A stretch of DNA of 44,714 nt from Parasutterella excrementihominis YIT 11859. Lineage in GTDB: Bacteria > Pseudomonadota > Gammaproteobacteria > Burkholderiales > Burkholderiaceae_F. The position numbers were made by a program, and so were the translations under genes. Where the stretch lies: assembly GCF_000205025.1 (NCBI RefSeq), contig NZ_GL883713.1, forward strand, positions 1-44,714, read 5' to 3'. A model generated the notes under the pieces. That model did not search any database. It was given only the letters and a program-made list of their open reading frames with translations, and was not told the origin of the DNA. Below are positions 26,137 to 35,220 of this stretch, piece after piece (position 1 is the first letter of the stretch; each line of letters opens with the position of its first letter).

Positions 26137-26164
26137 GAGGAGGCAAAAGCCTCCTCTTTATTTA
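26137..26164 (+). terminator. Rho-independent terminator after reductase gene
   Basis: GAGGAGGC, AAAA loop, GCCTCCTC form a perfect 8-bp GC-rich stem followed by TTTATTTA, 24 bases after the reductase stop. Confidence 0.88.
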
Positions 26165-26219
26165 ATTCAGATGGAATTGCGCTCTTGAAATCTAGTAAGC
26201 GAACAGTTTAAACACTCTT

Positions 26220-26815
26220 ATTCGGCCGTTCTCCTCTACTTTCCTTGTCCGAAGAATGGCTGTGTTATCGTTGACAACGCACCCTCTTTTCAATGGTGTG
26301 GTCTGATGCATAATTATCACTATCGCCAATTCATTGGCAAGCAGTATCAAAATGCCTATACTCTCCAATAAACTTACTCGTTCGCATAAGTTTTATCCAG
26401 CATCTTAAAGAAATCGATGAAGTCTCATGATTTATGAGATTCGCAGACGATGCTGTAGATTTTCCTGTTAACAGGTCGATCTCTGCCAGCAAAGAGAAGG
26501 TCCCGTGTCTAATGTATTCATAATCGCATCGAACAGAGCCTTTCCCGAGTTTCAAATTTCTGTCTTTATGCTTATTCTCTTCCGCCTGAATGCCAGGTCT
26601 TTCGTCGTAAGAGATAAATATTTCTTGATTGACAAGCGTTATTTCCTCTTCCAGACCACCGTATTTCTTCAACAATTGCGTTATCCATTCAACCTTTTTG
26701 TAGAGCAATAAAACTTCCTTTGCTTTGGCCTCGAATTCTTTGTCTTTTTTCTCCAAGTAATAACGAATTGTCAAACCTAATAGCCGGATAAAGATCACAT
26801 TCGATTACTATCCCT
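26220..26815 (-). pseudogene. Decayed IS630-type transposase
   Basis: On the minus strand the stretch 26331-26798 keeps an open frame with IS630-family features: IRYYLEKKDKEFE, then ISYDERPGIQAEE with the first catalytic Asp, and CDYEYIRHGTFSLLAEIDLL with LTGK. After LTGK the frame is lost, but another frame near 26400-26460 reads ESHKS, a stop and DFIDFFKMLDKTY, the expected continuation. A further piece near 26230-26290 reads VVNDNTAILRTRKV, like the second Asp motif. Frameshifts, stops and a missing N-terminal helix-turn-helix show it is dead. No clear terminal repeats were found. Confidence 0.75.
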
Positions 26816-27151
26816 CACTTCTTGTCGGAGGTAGAAAAGACAAATCTTTCAAAATAACGATCTCTTAATTGAGTTTACCAATCCACTCAATTGCAACAAA
26901 ACAAAGTCGAGAAGATGAGGTTTTTATAAATAGAATTAACAAGTTAGACTATAAATAAGGCGTTAACTCCAAATCTTATGAGGAGGCAGATTTGCAGACT
27001 TACATGCCTAAGACCAATTGCTTTGAATACAACAAGTTAAACATTAAAATCGTCAATCATTTTCAAAAAATATTTATCCGTAAAAATTCGAATTATTTAT
27101 TTTCCATGAGAAAAATATAATCCTCTTATTGCTTCAAATACCCCAACAAAA
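26816..27151. other. Intergenic region with a short degenerate open frame
   Basis: About 335 bases before the AraC gene. An AGGAGG site at 26981-26986 precedes a TTG (26992) and an ATG (27004) that open a short frame (MPKTNCFEYNKLN start) running to about 27120. It ends without recognisable homology, possibly the start of a lost gene. The AraC promoter must lie in the AT-rich part after 27030. Confidence 0.35.
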
Positions 27152-27961
27152 ATGAAGACGAGTCCAGCACAAGACTTTAGTTTTGACACCGATGCGATGG
27201 AAGCGCTTGCAACTGCTCACGTCCAGTCATTAGTTAATCAGGATTCTCCAAAGACATTAGACAGCTGTTTTCATAAGCATAAGCGCGGACAACTTGCTTT
27301 CCCCATCAGCGGCAGCTGTATTTGTTATACGAAAGATAAGGTTTGGACACTTATGCCGGACCAAGCTTTTTGGATGCCTGCAGGCGTTCCTCATCGGATT
27401 TTTCATTCTGAAGGAGCTTCCTCCGGTTATCTCTATTTAGACTGCGATACTTGGTCTGGCTTTGATCAGGTGTGTTCTGTCGAGCTTCCTATGTACGCTC
27501 TCCATGGATTAATGTACATCGCTGAAAGTGATCAAACGAAGCCTCTGCCAAATCAGAAAGAAAAATTATTAAAACTGATCATAGAAGAAGTGATGAACAG
27601 TCATGCCCGTCCTATGTTCGGTCTGGCAGTTCCGAAAGACGAAAGGTTAAAGCACGTAAATTCCTATATTTTGGAGAATTCTTCTGAGAAAGTATCTCTT
27701 CAAGATTGGGCCGACTTCTTTCACATAAGCAGTAAGACTTTTAATCGTCTTGTAGTTAAAGAGACGGGAGTTACATTCCAGCAATGGAAGAATCAACTAC
27801 TCGTCGTGAACGCCATTGAGCTTATGTCTAAGGACAAGAATATCGGCTGGATCGCCTCAGAGCTGGGTTACGGAAGTACAAGCGCCTTTTCTGCAATGTT
27901 TAGAAGAGAGATTGGGCTTTCACCGCAAGAATATAGAAAACAAGTATTGGGACGCTGCTAA
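27152..27961 (+). CDS. AraC-family transcriptional regulator with cupin sensor domain
   Basis: A 269-residue regulator. The N-terminal half is a cupin-like fold (FHKHKRGQLAFPISGSCIC, then MPDQAFWMPAGVPHRIF, the typical AraC arm containing His). The C-terminal ~95 residues hold two helix-turn-helix units (SLQDWADFFHISSKTFNRLV, then IGWIASELGYGSTSAFSAMF and a FRREIGLSPQEYR end). It lies 127 bases upstream of dmsA on the same strand, so it probably controls the DMSO-reductase-type operon. No strong ribosome binding site precedes the ATG. The effector is unknown. Confidence 0.9.
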   Translation: MKTSPAQDFSFDTDAMEALATAHVQSLVNQDSPKTLDSCFHKHKRGQLAFPISGSCICYTKDKVWTLMPDQAFWMPAGVPHRIFHSEGASSGYLYLDCDTWSGFDQVCSVELPMYALHGLMYIAESDQTKPLPNQKEKLLKLIIEEVMNSHARPMFGLAVPKDERLKHVNSYILENSSEKVSLQDWADFFHISSKTFNRLVVKETGVTFQQWKNQLLVVNAIELMSKDKNIGWIASELGYGSTSAFSAMFRREIGLSPQEYRKQVLGRC

Positions 27962-28042
27962 TTCTTCAGAGATGTCTTTTTCTCTTGAAGGGTGTCCTTT
28001 TCTCGAAACCTCCGAAAGACTTTAAAAATTAAAATTTTTTCA

Positions 28043-28069
28043 TGCTGAGCATTTCAGCAAATTTTTCTT
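28043..28069 (+). terminator. Weak terminator candidate before dmsA
   Basis: TGCTGA, 5-base loop, TCAGCA, then AATTTTTCTT. It is a 6-bp stem with a T-rich tail between the AraC gene and dmsA, close to the dmsA start, so it could instead be part of the dmsA leader. Confidence 0.35.
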
Positions 28070-28088
28070 CAACCCCAATGGAGAAGCT

Positions 28089-30548
28089 ATGTTGATACCT
28101 CAAATGAAAAGAAGAAGCCTGCTTACGGGATTGGCATCCCTGTCTGCGACATCTCTTTTCCCATTAAAAGAAGTTGTCGCTGCCGTTAATGCTGCAGCAA
28201 ATGACATTGAAAAAATCACTTGGTCAGCCTGCACCGTCAACTGCGGAAGCCGCTGTCCGGTTCGTGTCGTCAGTAAAAACGGCCAAGTCATCCGTATCGA
28301 AACGGATAACACAGGAAATCCCTGCTCGTGCGCCTTCGGAAAAGATTTCCCCCAAGTCCGCGCCTGTATCAGAGGCCGCTCGATTCGCCAACGTCTCTAC
28401 TCTGCCGAACGCTTGAAATACCCCATGAAACGCGTCGGTGAACGAGGCGAAGGCAAGTTCGAAAGAATCACGTGGGATCAGGCGTTTGATGAAATCGCCG
28501 GAAAATTAAAAGATGTGATTCAAAAATACGGTAACGAAGCTGTATTTATCAACCACGGCTCAGGCAACAACGGCATTGCCATGAACTCGCGCAAGTGCGC
28601 CCAGCGATTCTTTAACCTTATCGGAGGAAACTTAAACTTCTTCTCTGATTATTCAGCTGGGCAATTCCAGAACGCTTGGCCGTATCTGATGGGTTCATTT
28701 GACCGCTCCGGTTACACAAGTGCCATTATGAGCCAAGACACCAACGTCGGCTCTTATATGGAACAGATTGCCAACGCCAAACTCTATGTCGGTTTCGGTA
28801 ACAACCCGGCTGTTACTCGTGCCTCCGGCGGAGGCCAAGCCTTTGGCTTTAACTGTTCATTAGAAAAAGGCCGTCCAAAAGTCATCATGATCGACCCGAT
28901 TTATTCTGATTCGATGATGGGACGAGAAGATGAATGGATACCTATTAACCCGGGTACAGACGCTGCTCTGGTTGAAGGCATTGCCTACGTCTTAATCACA
29001 GAGAACTTAATCGATAAGCCGTTCTTGGATAAATACTGCATCGGCTACGACGAAACTACTTTGCCGAAATCAGCTCCCAAGAACTCGGACTACAAGAGCC
29101 ATATCTTAGGAAAAGGTCCCGACCGCATTGCCAAGACACCCGAATGGGCTTCTAAAGAAACAGGAATTCCTAAAGAAACGATTATTCGTCTTGCTCGAGA
29201 GATCGGAACGACAAAACCCTTGTTCGTTGCTCAGGGTTGGGGTCCGCAAAGAAGAGGAAACGGCGACAGCCTTTCTATTGCGATCGCAATGCTTCCGATT
29301 CTTACCGGTCAGCTTGGTCTTCCCGGCACAAACAATGGCGCCAGAGAAGCCGATCAAAACGGTTTTGCAGCATCTCTCCCGGTTCCTCCCAATCCTGTCA
29401 AAGCTTCAGTTTGCTTGAACGTTTGGCATCGAGCTATTTACGAAGCAGACCAATTAACAGCTAAGCAAGGTTTAGTCAGGGGCTGCGACAAGCTCAAACA
29501 GAACATTAAGTTCATGTGGGAGACTCAGGGCAACAACGTTATTAACCAACATACCGGCAGCAACTTAATGGCTAAGCTGCTGAAGGATCCGAAACTGGTT
29601 GAATGCTTCGTGGTCGTTGACACTCAAATGACGCCGACCGCGAAGTTTGCAGACTATTTGCTTCCTGATGTCGCAGGCCAGGAAAACAACGACTTCTCCG
29701 GCGACTCCTACTCCGTCGGCGGCCACTGCTATCTGATTGCCATGGAAAAAGCAGTCAACCCACAGCACGGCCAGATGAGAAACTGGGACATCATGCGCGA
29801 AATGGCTAAGCGTTTCGGCGTAGAAGACAAATACACGGAAGGCAAGACTTATGATCAGTGGCTCATGGAACTGTATGAGAAAACTCGTAAGAATGTTCCT
29901 GAGTTACCGGCCTCTTATGCCGACTTCGTTCGCCAAGGCATTGTTAAATACAAAGTTAATGGCGACAGCGGCATTACGATGGAAAACTTCCGTAAAGATC
30001 CGGAAAAATATCCGATCAAGACTCCTTCCGGAAAGATTGAGATTTATTCCGAACGTCTTGCCAAGTTAGCAAAAGAACAGGAGCTTCCCAAAGGCCAAGG
30101 TCAAGTCATTCTGCCGATTCCTGCCTACATTGTTTGTCAGGAAATGCGAGGACACCAAGATCCTCTTGAGAAGAAATATCCCCTTGAATGCTACGGTTAC
30201 CACGGTCAAGGGCACGTCCACTCCTCTTATGCCAATCTGCCGTGGATTCAGGAGCTGCAGCCTGACCTCCTGCTGATCAACCCTATCGACGCACAACCCA
30301 GAGGTATTAAATCGGGCGATCGCGTTTTAGTCAAGAATGACAGAGGCTCTCTGTTCATCAAAGCAAAAGTTACACCAAGAATTATTCCGGGTGTCGTTGC
30401 TCTGCCTCAGGGTTCTTGGTATCAGCCCAATCCGAAATCCGGTGTTGACGAAGGTGCCTGCATGAACACCTTGACGAGCTCTATTGTCTCCCCGATTTCC
30501 AAGGGCTCTCCCATGCATACCAACCTCGTTGAAGTAAGTCTTGCTTAA
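28089..30548 (+). CDS. dmsA: DMSO reductase-type molybdoenzyme catalytic subunit
   Basis: An 819-residue molybdopterin oxidoreductase that aligns closely with E. coli DmsA along its whole length. The Tat signal contains KRRSLLTGL. The [4Fe-4S] site is Cys48, Cys52, Cys56 (CTVNCGSRC) and Cys93 (RACIRGRS). Ser189 in SDYSAGQ sits where DmsA coordinates molybdenum. GREDEWIPINPGTDAALVEG and SQGWGPQRRGN-like cofactor segments are present, and the C-terminal domain includes TPSGKIEIYSE. It should reduce S- or N-oxides in the periplasm during anaerobic respiration, but specificity in this family varies. GGAGAAGC precedes the ATG. dmsB follows 9 bases later; no dmsC is seen. Confidence 0.92.
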   Translation: MLIPQMKRRSLLTGLASLSATSLFPLKEVVAAVNAAANDIEKITWSACTVNCGSRCPVRVVSKNGQVIRIETDNTGNPCSCAFGKDFPQVRACIRGRSIRQRLYSAERLKYPMKRVGERGEGKFERITWDQAFDEIAGKLKDVIQKYGNEAVFINHGSGNNGIAMNSRKCAQRFFNLIGGNLNFFSDYSAGQFQNAWPYLMGSFDRSGYTSAIMSQDTNVGSYMEQIANAKLYVGFGNNPAVTRASGGGQAFGFNCSLEKGRPKVIMIDPIYSDSMMGREDEWIPINPGTDAALVEGIAYVLITENLIDKPFLDKYCIGYDETTLPKSAPKNSDYKSHILGKGPDRIAKTPEWASKETGIPKETIIRLAREIGTTKPLFVAQGWGPQRRGNGDSLSIAIAMLPILTGQLGLPGTNNGAREADQNGFAASLPVPPNPVKASVCLNVWHRAIYEADQLTAKQGLVRGCDKLKQNIKFMWETQGNNVINQHTGSNLMAKLLKDPKLVECFVVVDTQMTPTAKFADYLLPDVAGQENNDFSGDSYSVGGHCYLIAMEKAVNPQHGQMRNWDIMREMAKRFGVEDKYTEGKTYDQWLMELYEKTRKNVPELPASYADFVRQGIVKYKVNGDSGITMENFRKDPEKYPIKTPSGKIEIYSERLAKLAKEQELPKGQGQVILPIPAYIVCQEMRGHQDPLEKKYPLECYGYHGQGHVHSSYANLPWIQELQPDLLLINPIDAQPRGIKSGDRVLVKNDRGSLFIKAKVTPRIIPGVVALPQGSWYQPNPKSGVDEGACMNTLTSSIVSPISKGSPMHTNLVEVSLA

Positions 30549-30557
30549 GGAGCTGAT

Positions 30558-31142
30558 ATGTCACAGTATGGTTTTTATATTGATTTGGTGAAATGTACCG
30601 GCTGCAAGACCTGCGTTATTGCTTGCAAAGATGCACATTCTTTACCGGTCGGAACGAATTACAGAAAAGTCATCGAGTTTGTAGAAGGCGATTGGAAGAA
30701 GGATGCCAACGGTGCTTGGTTGCAGGATGTTCGCGGCTATTATGTCCCGGTCGGCTGCAACGAATGCGCTGACCCGGCCTGTGTCAAGGTTTGTCCGACT
30801 AAAGCACATTTCAAGCGCGAATCAGACGGACTCGTTTTGATTGACGAGAAGAAGTGCATCGGATGCGGCGCCTGCGCCCAAGCCTGTCCTTACGGTGCAC
30901 CGGTATTGGATGAAACCGCGCATAAAATGCATAAATGCGATGCGTGCGCTGATCGTCTTGCTCAAGGACTTCTTCCGATTTGCGTTGAAGCTTGCCCGCA
31001 GCGTGCTATCGAATTCGGAGAAATCTCCGAGCTTCGTAAGAAATTCGGCGACAATGCCAACATTGCACCTCTGCCCTCCAGCAGATTGACGAAGCCTTCT
31101 TTGGTTATTCGGGTTCCGCTGAATATGAGTAAACAGGGATAA
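30558..31142 (+). CDS. dmsB: DMSO reductase iron-sulfur subunit
   Basis: A 194-residue electron-transfer subunit with four cysteine clusters for four [4Fe-4S] centres: CTGCKTCVIACK, CNECADPACVKVCP, CIGCGACAQACPYG and CDACADRLAQGLLPICVEACP. It begins QYGFYIDLVKCTGC and ends APLPSSRLTKPSLVI as E. coli DmsB does. It takes electrons from a membrane quinol oxidase and passes them to DmsA. A TAAGGAG site precedes the ATG. The usual third gene, the membrane anchor dmsC, is absent; a terminator-like hairpin follows 50 bases after the stop. The anchor must be encoded elsewhere or be of another type. Confidence 0.93.
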   Translation: MSQYGFYIDLVKCTGCKTCVIACKDAHSLPVGTNYRKVIEFVEGDWKKDANGAWLQDVRGYYVPVGCNECADPACVKVCPTKAHFKRESDGLVLIDEKKCIGCGACAQACPYGAPVLDETAHKMHKCDACADRLAQGLLPICVEACPQRAIEFGEISELRKKFGDNANIAPLPSSRLTKPSLVIRVPLNMSKQG

Positions 31143-31192
31143 GGTCAGTCTTGTTGACTATTTGATTAGTCGATTTTGAAGTTTATGTTTGG

Positions 31193-31232
31193 CTCAGGAT
31201 TCCGTATCAATGGAATCCTGAGATTTTAATAT
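31193..31232 (+). terminator. Rho-independent terminator after dmsAB
   Basis: CTCAGGATTCC, 8-base loop, GGAATCCTGAG form a perfect 11-bp stem followed by ATTTTAATAT, 50 bases after the dmsB stop. Confidence 0.8.
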
Positions 31233-31880
31233 TATTGGAGGATCTAGTCGGCCCTCCTAATTAAAGTCTTAATTGACTTGATCGACTAAATTATGGATTT
31301 TGCTAACGGTCTTTCTAGTAATTCTCTAATAAAAATTTAATAATTTTATTTTTGATCCAAAATTTGTTCCTTGTACCAAGACTCTCCATCTTTTGTCATT
31401 TCTTGGACTTCTCTTTGCTGATACAAGTGAGAATAAGACTTACGTTTATCGTCGAATTAGTTTCGTGATTGCTTTGTCATGAATGACTCCGATGGATCTT
31501 GCCATCGGGAAGTTACGGTTGACTAGCGCGAAATTTTTGAATGTATCTATTTCAAACGCCTATCTATCTCCGTCTATGAAATAGTAACCGGATAAGTCTC
31601 TTTTAAGAAGTTCATTCAAAGGCAACCAAAATCGGAATGGATGGTATTTGAAAGAGTCTTAGATAAGTAGCAAGAATGCGTCCCCTGTTTTAAGAAGTTG
31701 TTCGTTGATACGCCAGAGTTTTACAGAAATGATGGCAAGCCGTCAGTGTAAGTAACCCATCAAAACTTCTAGACTGGAGCTACAATCCAGCATATTATAA
31801 CTTTTCAATTAAGGAAGCAAATAAAATGTCCAATTCTTTCTGGATAATATTTTATACTAGTTATTAAGAAATTATTATCT
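31233..31880. other. Gene-free stretch with decayed remnants and a 13-codon frame
   Basis: About 650 bases. Minus-strand fragments such as NFALVNRNFPMARSIGVIHD (near 31470-31550) and YYFIDGD (near 31575) suggest a dead gene or insertion element that I cannot assign. Just before the next gene, ATG 31826 to TAA 31867 encodes 13 residues (MSNSFWIIFYTSY) behind an AAGGAA site; it may be a leader peptide or a truncated start. Base composition shifts to AT-rich near 31750. Confidence 0.35.
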
Positions 31881-32774
31881 ATGTGGATAAAGAGAATTTT
31901 ATTTATGGATATTGTTAGGATTTGGGAGACATATTCAAAGAGGATTGGTCATGTCGTTTTGCTAAAGAGAGATATTAAAGATATTTATAACAAACGGATT
32001 TCAGAGCTTAAATCTATTTCTCAAAATAAACAACGCAAAGAATTAATAAAAAAATTTCCGATGAGCGCTCACAATATGAGCTTCATTGACCCTACATCTG
32101 GGGAAAGATTTTTTTATAACCATGAATCAATGTATCTTGACGACAAATTATTACTCATAAATAATCAAAAGAACAGAGAATATCAGTTCTTGTTAATGGA
32201 GGCCTATGAGATATTCGAAGATACTTTGGAAGAGTTATATGCCTATACAATGATTAATGATAGAAATATTTGGCCAAATGAGATAAAGAATATATCAAAT
32301 GAAGAAATCATACAAAAGGATTTCAAATATTTTTGCAGAAAGGCAAATCAAAGAAAAGGAGGTGCGATTAAAATTGGCATGCAATTAATAGATTATTTGG
32401 AATGCAATATAAAATGGGAAGGTTTATCCTTAAAACAAAGAATCATTTTTGTCGAAAAATTACGACATATCATTGTTCACAAGAGAGGATATTTATCAGA
32501 TAAAAATGAATTTATACTAAAAGTCGCAAAAGATTCCGGAACTTTCAATAACGGCAAAATATGTGAGAAATTGAAAGAATATATCAATTGCTTTGTTTCA
32601 TCCGAAGAAAATGGAATAACAGTCATACTGGATGAGTGTGTCTTAACTCCTCCACCCCTTATGCCTATCCGTATAGAATATAATAGATTTGAATTGTTAA
32701 TAGACAATCTTATGGTTTGTATTTATTTAATTATCAAAAAACTTACAGAGCGTTCTATAAACAATATAGTTTAA
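31881..32774 (+). CDS. Hypothetical HEPN-domain-like protein in an AT-rich island
   Basis: A 297-residue, lysine- and isoleucine-rich protein without signal peptide or clear membrane segment. I see no family match with certainty. Residues about 95-205 are helical and contain LRHIIVHKRG, where Arg195 and His200 fit the R-x4-6-H motif of HEPN ribonuclease and abortive-infection domains. Codon use and base composition are far more AT-rich than the neighbours, and over 600 AT-rich non-coding bases follow, so recent transfer is likely. ATG at 31881 and ATG at 31905 (MDIVRIWETY) are both possible starts; neither has a strong ribosome binding site. A phage-defence or toxin role is a guess; no antitoxin partner is visible. 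Confidence 0.6.
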   Translation: MWIKRILFMDIVRIWETYSKRIGHVVLLKRDIKDIYNKRISELKSISQNKQRKELIKKFPMSAHNMSFIDPTSGERFFYNHESMYLDDKLLLINNQKNREYQFLLMEAYEIFEDTLEELYAYTMINDRNIWPNEIKNISNEEIIQKDFKYFCRKANQRKGGAIKIGMQLIDYLECNIKWEGLSLKQRIIFVEKLRHIIVHKRGYLSDKNEFILKVAKDSGTFNNGKICEKLKEYINCFVSSEENGITVILDECVLTPPPLMPIRIEYNRFELLIDNLMVCIYLIIKKLTERSINNIV

Positions 32775-33540
32775 TGAACTAAGTTACGCTTACCCGAACA
32801 TTGAATAAAATATATAAGATTTTTTTAAGTATCAATATCTTGAAGTCAATTTGTATTATTAAGCAAATTATTAATTTTTAGGGATTCCTGCATTCATAAG
32901 AATAATCAACCTATTCTTTTGAAAAAAAACTATTAGTTGAACTTCTTGAATACTGTTTCATAAATAAAAAGTCAGATATGAGTCATGAAATTTCATAACA
33001 TTTTTAAACTATTATTTCAATAACTAAAATAAGTTTTTCATCCAAAAGTACCCATAGACAAAAAAACTATTTAAATGCGCTGACAATAAATTTCAATAAT
33101 TAAATTTATAAATAACAAATAACAATCTATTTTGTGATTCTTGCAACTAAATTCAATTAGAAACAATACTTTCTGTAATCGATCAATGTTCGAACCAATA
33201 AATTAACCAACGCTTTCGGATCATTACATTTTATTAATCTAAGGGTAAAAATTATAATTTAACAAAGGCTGTTGTCAACTCTAATAAAAAGTTATTTTGA
33301 TGCGTTTCATTCATTTTTTTTTAAATCTAGGTCTTTTAATTTATTGTTACCCTTTAAATTATCATAAAATCTTTCCTTAAATTAAATAATTAATTCAAAT
33401 CAAATAAATAATAAAGCTTTAGAATATGCCATCCTTAAACACATCTATCTTTTGCAAAGATCGCGGTAAATGATATTTTATCTAAATAGTGTTGCGTTCG
33501 ATTGAGTTAACAACTTGATGCTTTTCACTTCAAGAAATGT
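32775..33540. other. Long AT-rich non-coding stretch
   Basis: About 765 bases with no credible open frame on either strand, much more AT-rich than the rest of the window. It contains many short A and T runs but no long repeat or ordered array that I can see. With the gene before it, it forms one compositional island. Confidence 0.55.
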
Positions 33541-33544
33541 GATT

Positions 33545-33585
33545 ACGCCTTTGCCGGACTAAGCAAAGTTAGTCCGGTAAGGCGT
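33545..33585. terminator. Long hairpin between convergent genes
   Basis: ACGCCTTTGCCGGACTAA, 6-base loop GCAAAG and TTAGTCCGGTAAGGCGT pair over about 17 bp with one bulge. It is flanked by TTAAAA on the plus side. It lies at the border between the AT-rich island and the flavoprotein operon and probably insulates the convergent transcripts. Confidence 0.65.
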
Positions 33586-33628
33586 TAAAACAAACACCGT
33601 AAATATAAAAAAGCGTCGAAATACTCTG

Positions 33629-33668
33629 CCCCAACCTCCTATCCAAATTAGAGGCTGGGGATTTTAAT
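33629..33668. terminator. Bidirectional terminator candidate after flavoprotein gene
   Basis: CCCCAACCTC, 12-base loop, GAGGCTGGGG. The one mismatch becomes a G-U pair on the minus strand, the strand of the gene ending at 33682. ATTTTAAT follows on the plus side and TTTTTTAT lies about 20 bases further on the minus side. Confidence 0.6.
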
Positions 33669-33681
33669 GATTAAATGGATT

Positions 33682-35142
33682 TTATTGCTTGATATATTTA
33701 ACAGCTTGATTTGCAGCAATCCTTCCAAATACTAAGCTCTGTGAAAGGATACCGCCACCATGGTAGTCATGGTAATAAAGGTTCACTGTTTCACCGGCCG
33801 CATAGAGACCTTTAATCGGAGTACCGTCTGCTTCAGTAACTTGAGCATCTTTGTTAATCATTAGGCCTCCGTAAACCATGGTGATGGACGGAGTTAACGG
33901 ATAAAAAGCATACAGCTTGCCGTTGAGATTGATCTTTTCCGCCAAATTTGACTTCGGTGGTTCAGCGGTTAAGGCTTTTCCGTCTTTTACGGAAGCGTTA
34001 AATTTTTCTAAGGTTTCTTTTAATACAGCCGGCTGGACTCCTATTTCTTTAGCGAGCTGCTCATAGCCGTTTGCCTCAATCAGGCCGCCTTTTGCTCGTT
34101 TGAATAACTCAACGGACATTCCTATTCTCTTTTCTTTCTGAAGCATCGCCTCTTCGAAAATCAATGCAACCTTTTGACCGGTTTGCTGCAGAGTGGCTTT
34201 ACCGAAAGAAGCATAACCGAGGGATTCGTCGACGAATCTTTTTCCTTCGGCATTGATACCTAAACAGTAAGGTAAGGCTCTGGTAGGAGATCCTCTTCCC
34301 TGAGGACCATTAAAGACAACGGGAAGATGCAAAGACTCAACACCTGCCATGCCCATAGTTCCTGCACCAACTTCCTGAGCCAGACGAATTCCGTCGCCCG
34401 TGATAAATTTGTTTCCTCGAATAAGAATGTTGGCTCCGCCCGGATGGGCGGCTTCTAACATTTCTCTATTGGCAGAATATCCGCCTGTTCCCAAGATGAC
34501 AGCTTTAGCGTTAATTTGAAGAAGACCTTTATCCGTTTGGCAAATAGCACCGTCCACAGCGCCTTTCTTATTAACTAAAAGCTGTTTTGCTTTTGTCTTA
34601 AATAAGACTTTGCCTCCCTTCTCGATGTATTTATCAAAGAGTGTCTTCAATAATTTCGGCATTCCTCTGTATTGGCCGGGAGATGCGATTCTTACTCCAA
34701 CGTTCCATGGCGCTTGTTGAAGCCAGGGTTCGAATGCGGCTCCATTGGACTCGGCCCATTTAACAGAATCCAAGATGTTATCTGCTAATACTTCATATAG
34801 ATCGGTTCTTCCGCCGCCAAGAGACTTTTTCTTTACATCCTCAATAAAAGCTTTCTTAGCTTCCGGAGTGTTATGTTCCGGCATCAAAAATGAACCAAGA
34901 CAAACTCTTGAATTGCCGCCTCTTTGGTTTTCTGAGGCTTTATCGATCATTAAGACATTAGCTCCATCTTCTACGGCTTGGAGTGCTGCAACGGTGCCAG
35001 CAATGCCGGAACCAATGACGAGAATGTCGCAAGAGATTTTTTCTTCAGGCTCGCCGGTTCTCCAAGCAAAAGCCGGAGCGGCAGAAAGGCCCATTGCTGA
35101 AAGGGCTAGAGAGATCTTTAATGTGTCACGTCGCGAGATCAT
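33682..35142 (-). CDS. Exported FAD-dependent oxidoreductase, fumarate reductase flavoprotein-like
   Basis: A 486-residue FAD-binding-2 protein. The Tat signal is MISRRDTLK... with cleavage near APAFA, and LVIGSGIAG at about 41-49 binds FAD. GKRFVDESLGYASFG aligns Tyr with the catalytic Arg402 of Fcc3. The C-terminal ending YHDYHGGGILSQSLVFGR differs from the GANRLGG of fumarate reductases and is closer to other FAD-binding-2 dehydrogenases. So it is probably a reductase or dehydrogenase for another small unsaturated acid. The ATG at 35142 was chosen because the RR signal follows directly; the ribosome binding site is poor. A terminator lies only 12-60 bases upstream, separating it from the flavoprotein/cytochrome pair. 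Confidence 0.85.
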   Translation of the reverse strand: MISRRDTLKISLALSAMGLSAAPAFAWRTGEPEEKISCDILVIGSGIAGTVAALQAVEDGANVLMIDKASENQRGGNSRVCLGSFLMPEHNTPEAKKAFIEDVKKKSLGGGRTDLYEVLADNILDSVKWAESNGAAFEPWLQQAPWNVGVRIASPGQYRGMPKLLKTLFDKYIEKGGKVLFKTKAKQLLVNKKGAVDGAICQTDKGLLQINAKAVILGTGGYSANREMLEAAHPGGANILIRGNKFITGDGIRLAQEVGAGTMGMAGVESLHLPVVFNGPQGRGSPTRALPYCLGINAEGKRFVDESLGYASFGKATLQQTGQKVALIFEEAMLQKEKRIGMSVELFKRAKGGLIEANGYEQLAKEIGVQPAVLKETLEKFNASVKDGKALTAEPPKSNLAEKINLNGKLYAFYPLTPSITMVYGGLMINKDAQVTEADGTPIKGLYAAGETVNLYYHDYHGGGILSQSLVFGRIAANQAVKYIKQ

Positions 35143-35154
35143 AGTTTTAATCCA

Positions 35155-35203
35155 TATAAAAAAAGGAGACTGCTCAAACATTTTTGGTTCCGGCAGTCTC
35201 CTT
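35155..35203 (-). terminator. Intrinsic terminator/attenuator upstream of the second flavoprotein gene
   Basis: On the minus strand AAGGAGACTGC, a 19-base loop and GCAGTCTCCTT form a perfect 11-bp stem directly followed by seven T in total and ATAT. It lies 18 bases after the stop of the 35221 gene and 12 bases before the ATG at 35142. Read-through across it would control expression of the second flavoprotein. Confidence 0.85.
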
Positions 35204-35220
35204 AAATAGTTAGAAGTTAA

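Noticed and set aside
31143-31880. dmsC or another membrane anchor after dmsB
   Set aside because: No hydrophobic open frame is present on either strand, and a terminator closes the operon.
32775-33540. CRISPR array or ordered repeat in the AT-rich stretch
   Set aside because: Only short, irregular A/T runs were found; no repeated unit with regular spacing.
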